From UBA2336 sp964404445 (GTDB lineage: Bacteria > Bacteroidota > Bacteroidia > Cytophagales > Cyclobacteriaceae), in assembly GCA_964404445.1 (NCBI GenBank), contig CAYOJW010000007.1:100914-164913 (forward strand): 64,000 nucleotides of DNA, given 5' to 3'. This document shows positions 58,797-64,000 of the stretch, piece by piece. Positions within the stretch are counted from its first letter, which is position 1; each line of letters starts with the position of its first letter. The notes under the pieces were generated by a model that saw only the letters and a list, made by a program, of their open reading frames with translations, was not told the DNA's origin and did no database searches. The position numbers and the translations under genes are program-made.

Positions 58797-61238
58797 CTAT
58801 GGTTTTTTCTTTTTCGCGGCTGCCTTCTTTGTTACCGTTTTCTTTACGGCTGTTTTTTTAGCGGCCGTTTTCTTTGCAGGGGTTTTAGTATCGGCTGCCG
58901 GGGTTTCGGTTTTCTTCGCGGCAAACCGTCCGAACCGCCCTTTCTTTTCGGGTGCGTTCGCAGCCAGTTCTACACACTCTTCTAACGTAAGTTCTTTCGG
59001 TTCTTTATTCTTCGGTATTTTTACATTCTTTTTACCGGCTTTGATATACGGCCCAAACCTGCCGTTCAATACTTGTATGTCGGGGTTTTCGGCAAACACC
59101 TTAATTGTTTTGTTCGCATCGGCAATACGTTTGTTTTGGATCAACTCGATTGTACGTTCAAGCGTGATGGTGTACGGATCGTCTTCTTTAGGAATCGAAA
59201 CAAATTTCTTGTCGTGCGATACATAAGGCCCAAACCTGCCGATGGCCACCACAACGGGCTTTTCTTCAAACTCGCCCATCTGGCGCGGCATTTTCATCAG
59301 TTCAAGCGCATCGGCTAACGTAATGTTTTCGATAAACTGGCCGGGACGTAAGCTGGCAAATTTTGGTTTCTCGCCTCCGTTGTCGTCCGGGTTTTCGCCT
59401 ACCTGCACATACGCGCCATACTTACCGAGTTTTACATATACGTTCTTTCCAGTTTTCGGATCGACACCCAACTCGCGGTTTTTACCGGCAGCCGAACGAT
59501 CGATTTGCTCGGTAACTTTTACTTTTTTATGGAATGGCTTATAGAAGTTATCGATCATCTTCTTCCATTCTAACTTACCGGTAGCGATCTCGTCAAACTC
59601 CTGTTCGATTTCGGATGTAAACGAATAATCGGTTATGTCTGGAAAATGCTCGACCAAAAAATCAGTAACGACCATAGCCGTGTTTGTCGGGAAAAGCTTA
59701 TTCTTCTCGGCACCGGTAATTTCGGTTAATGTTTCCTGCGCGATAGCATCGTCTTTCAGTGTGATTACCTTATAGTTACGCTCTTTTCCCTCGCGTGCTT
59801 CTTTTACAACGTATTCACGCTTCTGAATGGTTGTAATAGTAGGTGCATACGTTGAAGGACGGCCAATACCCAACTCTTCTAACTTCTTTACTAAGCTTGC
59901 TTCGGTATAGCGTGCAGGCGGCCGTGAAAATTCCTGGCGCGCACGCATATCGCCAAGGGTAAGCTCCTGCCCCACTGTAATAGGCGGAAGCATATTCTTT
60001 GCTTCTTCGTCATCGTCTTCATCAGACGACTCCATATATACTTTCAAAAAACCATCAAAGGTTATCACTTCACCCGATGCCGTTAAGGTTTCGGGCGTGG
60101 TGGATATACCGATGGTGGCGATAGTTTTTTCGATTTCGGCATTGGCCATCTGCGAAGCAATGGCACGTTTCCAGATCAACTCGTACAACCGCTGGGCGCC
60201 TTCATCCATGCCCGCCTGCGTTACGGAAAAATCGGTTGGCCGGATGGCTTCGTGCGCTTCCTGCGCCCCTGACGATTTTGTTTGAAAACGTCTTTCCTGC
60301 ACATACTCCCTTCCGTAGTTACTGGCAATCTGATCGGTGGCGGCTTTTATCGCATCTTCCGACAAGTTCACCGAGTCGGTACGCATATAGCTGATTTTAC
60401 CGGCTTCGTACAACTTCTGCGCGACCGTCATGGTACGGATAACAGAATAACCTAATTTCAAGCTGGCCTCTTGTTGCAATGTTGATGTTGTAAACGGAGC
60501 CGAAGGGCTTCGCTTCGAGGGTTTCTTTTCAAGATTCTGAACGGTATAAACAGCGCCTTTGCACGCTTCTAAAAACCGGAGTGCTTCTTCTTCCGAATCG
60601 AACTTCTTGGGCAGTTCGGCAATCAGGTGTTTTTTCCCTTCCAGAATAAAAAGTGCTTTAACCTTAAAAGCCGATTTGCTTTGAAACTCATTGATGGCAC
60701 GTTCGCGTTCAACAATTAACTTTACAGCCACCGACTGCACCCGACCTGCCGAAAGCCCGGTTTTGATTTTCTTCCATAATATAGGCGAAAGCTCATACCC
60801 CACTAAACGATCTAACACCCTGCGGGCTTGCTGGGCATTTACCAAATCAACATCAATACCCCGTGGGTTTTCTAACGCATTTAAAATGGCACGCTTGGTA
60901 ATTTCAGTAAAAACTATCCTGCGTGTTTTCGTATCGTTCAGGTCAAGCACTTCTTTCAAGTGCCACGAGATGGCCTCCCCTTCGCGGTCTTCATCGCTTG
61001 CGAGGTACACCATCTCGGCATCTTCGGCCAGCTTCTTCAGCTTGGCAATAACTTCGGTTTTATCAGGGCTTACTTCGTAGGTCGGTTCGTAGTCATTTTC
61101 GACATCAATCGCATCGCCACCTTTAGGCAAATCACGAATGTGCCCCATGCTGGACGATACTTTAAAATCCTTACCCAGATAGCCTTCTATGGTCTTCGCT
61201 TTCGCGGGAGATTCAACAATTACAAGGTTTTTTGCCAT
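58797..61238 (-). CDS. topA: DNA topoisomerase I with Lys-rich C-terminal tail
   Basis: Relaxes negative supercoils. The 813-residue protein begins with the Toprim fold (KNLVIVESPAKAKTIEGYLG, SSMGHIRDLPKGG, DEDREGEAISWH), and the active-site Tyr is in GKISYMRTDSVNLS. The C-terminal part carries repeats of the IGRFGPYVSHDKKFVSIPK kind, in place of zinc ribbons, then a tail (about 770-813) of PAKKTAAKKTAVKKTVT repeats that resembles the H1-like protein at 44700. It heads the topA-sir2-coaX operon. Length and domain order are normal for this phylum. Confidence 0.96.
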   Translation of the reverse strand: MAKNLVIVESPAKAKTIEGYLGKDFKVSSSMGHIRDLPKGGDAIDVENDYEPTYEVSPDKTEVIAKLKKLAEDAEMVYLASDEDREGEAISWHLKEVLDLNDTKTRRIVFTEITKRAILNALENPRGIDVDLVNAQQARRVLDRLVGYELSPILWKKIKTGLSAGRVQSVAVKLIVERERAINEFQSKSAFKVKALFILEGKKHLIAELPKKFDSEEEALRFLEACKGAVYTVQNLEKKPSKRSPSAPFTTSTLQQEASLKLGYSVIRTMTVAQKLYEAGKISYMRTDSVNLSEDAIKAATDQIASNYGREYVQERRFQTKSSGAQEAHEAIRPTDFSVTQAGMDEGAQRLYELIWKRAIASQMANAEIEKTIATIGISTTPETLTASGEVITFDGFLKVYMESSDEDDDEEAKNMLPPITVGQELTLGDMRARQEFSRPPARYTEASLVKKLEELGIGRPSTYAPTITTIQKREYVVKEAREGKERNYKVITLKDDAIAQETLTEITGAEKNKLFPTNTAMVVTDFLVEHFPDITDYSFTSEIEQEFDEIATGKLEWKKMIDNFYKPFHKKVKVTEQIDRSAAGKNRELGVDPKTGKNVYVKLGKYGAYVQVGENPDDNGGEKPKFASLRPGQFIENITLADALELMKMPRQMGEFEEKPVVVAIGRFGPYVSHDKKFVSIPKEDDPYTITLERTIELIQNKRIADANKTIKVFAENPDIQVLNGRFGPYIKAGKKNVKIPKNKEPKELTLEECVELAANAPEKKGRFGRFAAKKTETPAADTKTPAKKTAAKKTAVKKTVTKKAAAKKKKP

Positions 61239-61350
61239 GTTTTTTACTGCTCAAAGGTTTCAAATATCTGTAAATTTTTAAAAAATCAAATTCAACCCAT
61301 TAATATTGAGTGTTTGTTGTTAGTAACTGTACAGCCACTTCGTGAATTTT

Positions 61351-61845
61351 ATGGAGCGATTCCTTTACCTGATGCGTCACGCCCAAAGCGCTGATAAACA
61401 ACCGGGTCAGACCGATAAAGCGCGTGAACTCACACCACAGGGAATGCGCGATGCCGTGAAAATAGGTTCGTATTTATTTGCACAAAAAATTTATCCCGAC
61501 ATGATCGTTTCGAGCACAGCCACACGCGCCCAGGCAACTGCCGGCTTACTGTTAGACACGCTGAAACTGATGCCGGAGAAAATCCGCCTGAGCGATGAGT
61601 TATACGAGGCTTCGGTGCGTACTTTTTTACATGAAATCAATCAGTTAGAAGACAGTCTTAACCATGTGGTATGTGTGGCGCACAACCCTGCCATTTCGTA
61701 CTTAGCCGAGTACCTTACCAAAGCTGAAATTGGTTATTTACCGCCTGCCGGTATGGCGATTATACAATTCAATACGCTCTTGTGGCATAAGGTTGGCGAG
61801 GGTTCCGGTAATTTTATGAAGTTGGTTACACCTGAAATATTCTAA
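61351..61845 (+). CDS. SixA-like histidine phosphatase
   Basis: A 164-residue enzyme of the histidine-phosphatase superfamily. The phosphate pocket RHAQSAD at the N-terminus holds the nucleophilic His, SSTATRAQATAG the second Arg, and VAHNPAIS the second His. It is the short SixA-type form, which dephosphorylates histidine phosphoproteins. I chose ATG 61351 over GTG 61342. It ends five bases before an arginase-family gene and is likely co-transcribed with it. Confidence 0.9.
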   Translation: MERFLYLMRHAQSADKQPGQTDKARELTPQGMRDAVKIGSYLFAQKIYPDMIVSSTATRAQATAGLLLDTLKLMPEKIRLSDELYEASVRTFLHEINQLEDSLNHVVCVAHNPAISYLAEYLTKAEIGYLPPAGMAIIQFNTLLWHKVGEGSGNFMKLVTPEIF

Positions 61846-61850
61846 ACATC

Positions 61851-62906
61851 TTGACTAAAGAAGAAGCCATCCATACGTTTGACGCAAACGGCCCGGGCAT
61901 TTCGGGAAATTTATTCGGCCTGCCCTTTTCGCCCGACAATGCCGAGTTGGTTATCGTACCCGTACCGTGGGAAGTTACCGTATCGTACAAAGCCGGAACA
62001 GCATTAGCGCCACAGGCCATTCTTGAGGCGTCCACACAAATCGATCTGTTCGTTAAAAACATTACCGATGCGTGGAAGTTAGGCGTAAGTATGCTGCCCA
62101 TTCCGGAAAATATACTGGAAGAAAGCAACAAACTGCGCCAATTGGCCGCGCAGCATATTCAACAACTTGAACACGGAAAAATAATTTCGGAATACGACCC
62201 TGTATTAAACACTCTTAACGAAGCAAGCGAAAACCTGAATATTTTTGTAAAGGCGGCAACACAACGTTTACTGAAAGAAGGAAAATTAGTTGGCTTGTTA
62301 GGAGGTGATCACAGCACACCATTAGGTTTTATTCGCGCCCTGAGCGAACGGTACGATTCGTTTGGCGTTTTGCAGATCGATGCCCATGCCGATTTACGAA
62401 ACGGGTACGAAGGCTTCACCTATTCACACGCCTCGATCATGCATCATGTCTTAACACTATCATCCATAAAACGATTAGTACAGGTAGGTGTTCGCGATTA
62501 TTGTGAAGCTGAAATGAACACGATCGCACAAAACAGACGCATCGTTACATTTTTTGATGATGATTTAAAAACATGGCAATACGAAGGCAACACGTGGGAA
62601 GAAATCTGCGAGCAGATCGTTAACCAATTACCCAACCATGTATATATCAGTTTCGATATTGATGGACTTGACCCCAAACTCGCACCCCATACCGGAACAC
62701 CCGTACCCGGTGGATTAGAGTTTAACCCGGTAACGTACCTGTTCAAAAAATTAGTGCTCGCCAATAAAAAAATTATCGGCTTCGATTTGAGTGAAGCTGC
62801 TCCCGGCCCTACCGGTTGGGATGCCAACGTAGGCGCACGCATGTTGTGGCAACTCTGTAACTGGATGGCCGTTTCGAATAAAAAACTCACTTACACTCCC
62901 GATTAA
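61851..62906 (+). CDS. Arginase/agmatinase-family ureohydrolase
   Basis: A 351-residue enzyme that hydrolyses a guanidino or formimino compound (agmatine, arginine or formimidoylglutamate). Mn-binding motifs are all present: GGDHSTPLGF, IDAHADLRNGYEG, SFDIDGLDPKLAPHTGTPVPGG. The start is TTG at 61851; the next in-frame ATG is near residue 82, inside the conserved domain, so TTG is right. It is longer than E. coli SpeB by about 45 residues, including an N-terminal part with GISGNLFGLPFSPDNAELVIVPVPWE. Agmatinase is the most likely role; the substrate is not proven. Its stop overlaps the next ATG (TAATG). Confidence 0.88.
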   Translation: MTKEEAIHTFDANGPGISGNLFGLPFSPDNAELVIVPVPWEVTVSYKAGTALAPQAILEASTQIDLFVKNITDAWKLGVSMLPIPENILEESNKLRQLAAQHIQQLEHGKIISEYDPVLNTLNEASENLNIFVKAATQRLLKEGKLVGLLGGDHSTPLGFIRALSERYDSFGVLQIDAHADLRNGYEGFTYSHASIMHHVLTLSSIKRLVQVGVRDYCEAEMNTIAQNRRIVTFFDDDLKTWQYEGNTWEEICEQIVNQLPNHVYISFDIDGLDPKLAPHTGTPVPGGLEFNPVTYLFKKLVLANKKIIGFDLSEAAPGPTGWDANVGARMLWQLCNWMAVSNKKLTYTPD

Positions 62907-63955
62907 TGGACGCTAACCCGTGGAACCAGACACTTGCAACACTGGCCGGCTATGTTTGGTGGCCGGTGTTGTTTTTAATTATCGGAGGTGGGGTTTTCTT
63001 TCTGTTTTACTCGGGCTTTATACAGTACAAATATTTTTTTCATGCCATTCATGTTTTGCGTGGTAAGTATGACGATAAAAATGCACCCGGGCAGATCAGT
63101 TCATACAAAGCCTTATCCACTGCGTTGGCATCAACCGTGGGCATGGGCAACTTAGCCGGTGTAGCGGCAGCCATTGCCTTGGGTGGCCCTGGCGCGTTGT
63201 TTTGGATGTGGGTAACCTCTTTCGTGGGTATGTCAACCAACTTTTTTACCAGCACACTGGCAGGTATGTACCGGGGAAAAGATTCGCAAGGCGAATTACA
63301 AGGCGGGCCGATGTACGTTATCCGCGAAGCATTGAGTAAAAAATGGCAGCCATTAGCGGTGTTGTTTTGCATCTGTTGTATGGTGGGCGCGTTACCCATT
63401 TTTCAGGCTAACCAACTCACGCAGGCATTGGTTGACATCGGGTTAAAACCTATGGGCATTACCGAAACTTTCTTTACCATCGGTTTTCTTTCCATCAGCC
63501 TGCCCAAACTCATCATCGGTTTATTGATTTGTATTTTCTGTACCATCGTAATTATCGGTGGCATTAAACGTATTGGCACGTGGGCCGGAAGCTTAGTACC
63601 TACAATGATCGTACTGCACTTTGTTTCGGTTGTTACCATCCTGATTTTGTATGCCGACCAGGTTCCGCATTACATGATGTTGATTTTTACCGATGCGTTT
63701 GCTGCCGAACATTTTCAGGGCGATCCGTTTTTAGGTGGGGTAACCGGTGGCATTATTATGTTAGGCGTGCGCAGGGCAACGTTTTCGAACGAAGCCGGTA
63801 TTGGCACCGCCCCGATGGCCATGAGTGCGGCCAAAAGCAATGAACCGGTACGCGAAGGGTTGATTTCCATGCTTAGCCCGGTTATCGATACCATTATATC
63901 CTGTTCGCTAACCGCGATGGCCATCCTGGTTACAGGCGTATGGCAAATCGAGTAG
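62906..63955 (+). pseudogene. AGCS sodium:amino-acid symporter, truncated by insertion
   Basis: The 349-residue frame starts with MDANPWNQTLATLAGYVWWPV and has the AGCS hallmarks: AHALRGKYD-like VLRGKYDDK, ALSTALASTVGMGNLAGVAAAI, GALFWMWVTSFVGMSTNF, and SNEAGIGTAPM. It stops just after LVTGVWQIE, although complete family members run on for another 100-150 residues and several more helices. The stop lies at the edge of a sequence that looks like a group II intron end, in antisense. The gene product would be missing helices and is unlikely to transport. An intact copy in relatives would confirm this. Confidence 0.75.
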
Positions 63956-64000
63956 ACGGCCTCGCCAGTTGTAACTGACGAGGTGCGCCTCTCACACCAC
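63952..64000 (-). mobile_element. Probable 3' end of a group II intron, antisense to the symporter gene
   Basis: Read on the minus strand, GTGGTGTGAGAGG enters from beyond the window edge, a hairpin CCTCGTCAGT-TACA-ACTGGCGAGG forms 10 pairs including one U-G, and the string GCCGTCTAC precedes TCGATTTGCC of the symporter. GGTGTGAGAGG and the ending CTAC|TCGAT match what I recall just after domain V and at the 3' splice site of bacterial group II introns. The hairpin would be domain VI. On the plus strand the U-G becomes a C-A mismatch, so the minus-strand RNA is the natural one. The rest of the intron, including any reverse transcriptase, lies outside the window. Confidence 0.55.

Noticed and set aside
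63961..63984. Ordinary terminator after the symporter gene
   Set aside because: The hairpin pairs better on the minus strand, has no T-run after it on the plus strand, and the symporter frame ends far too early.

Overview
This window is chromosomal DNA of a member of the Bacteroidota, most likely of the Cytophagales. The phylum call rests on two SusC/SusD outer-membrane pairs, two large Y_Y_Y-type sensor proteins, a lysine-rich H1-like protein, CoaX-type pantothenate kinase, few Shine-Dalgarno sequences, and promoters close to the TTTG-N(~20)-TAnnTTTG pattern. The order-level call is weaker. I saw no rRNA, tRNA or CRISPR array.

Bases 1-11638 form a beta-glucan (probably laminarin) utilization locus. 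A LuxR-type Y_Y_Y sensor-regulator (minus strand, its 3' end cut by the window edge) is divergent from susC, susD, a surface glycan-binding lipoprotein with two carbohydrate-binding modules, and two GH16 endo-glucanase lipoproteins. Four TTGATGTA-like repeats on an 11-bp register sit just upstream of the susC promoter. Bases 11653-17000 hold mnmE, an ORF6N-domain gene with an apparent one-base frameshift in a ten-A run, mannonate dehydratase, and a convergent, overlapping TonB-dependent receptor. A cation/proton antiporter and a TerC-family membrane protein follow.

Bases 20534-30156 are a second utilization locus, for starch or maltodextrin, on the minus strand: a SusR-like membrane regulator, susC, susD, a SusE/F-type starch-binding lipoprotein and a GH13 alpha-amylase lipoprotein. 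Galactokinase and aldose 1-epimerase lie directly upstream of it. A MazF-type toxin-antitoxin pair with a visible operator comes next.

From 33 to 52 kb the window is mostly housekeeping and stress genes: an OmpA/SPOR protein, a free-standing IF2 N-domain-like protein, arfB, a SatD-like protein, a cold-shock protein, fabF, an AAA+/DUF4143 ATPase, Hsp20, an MBL hydrolase, an HPF-like factor, rhomboid, a DEAD-box helicase, an H1-like protein, an acyltransferase, an MreB paralogue, a channel-like membrane protein next to a prohibitin-type SPFH protein, citrate synthase, an acyl-CoA-binding protein, rsmE and a nucleoside-recognition/spore-maturation-like transporter. From 52 to 64 kb come a periplasmic-sensor histidine kinase, a long helical exported protein, a topA-sir2-coaX operon, and an operon of a SixA-like phosphatase, an arginase-family hydrolase and an AGCS symporter. 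The symporter is cut near its C-terminus by what looks like the 3' end of an antisense group II intron.

A 129-bp palindromic element occurs twice at full length, with compensatory base changes in its outer stem, and once as a core only. Other palindromes sit in the 5' leader of the starch susC, ahead of susR, upstream of the SatD-like gene, inside rsmE and ahead of the helicase gene. The strongest leads for follow-up are the phased repeats, the intron junction, the covarying palindromes, the homopolymer frameshift, the channel-like protein with an altered filter, and the IF2-N paralogue.
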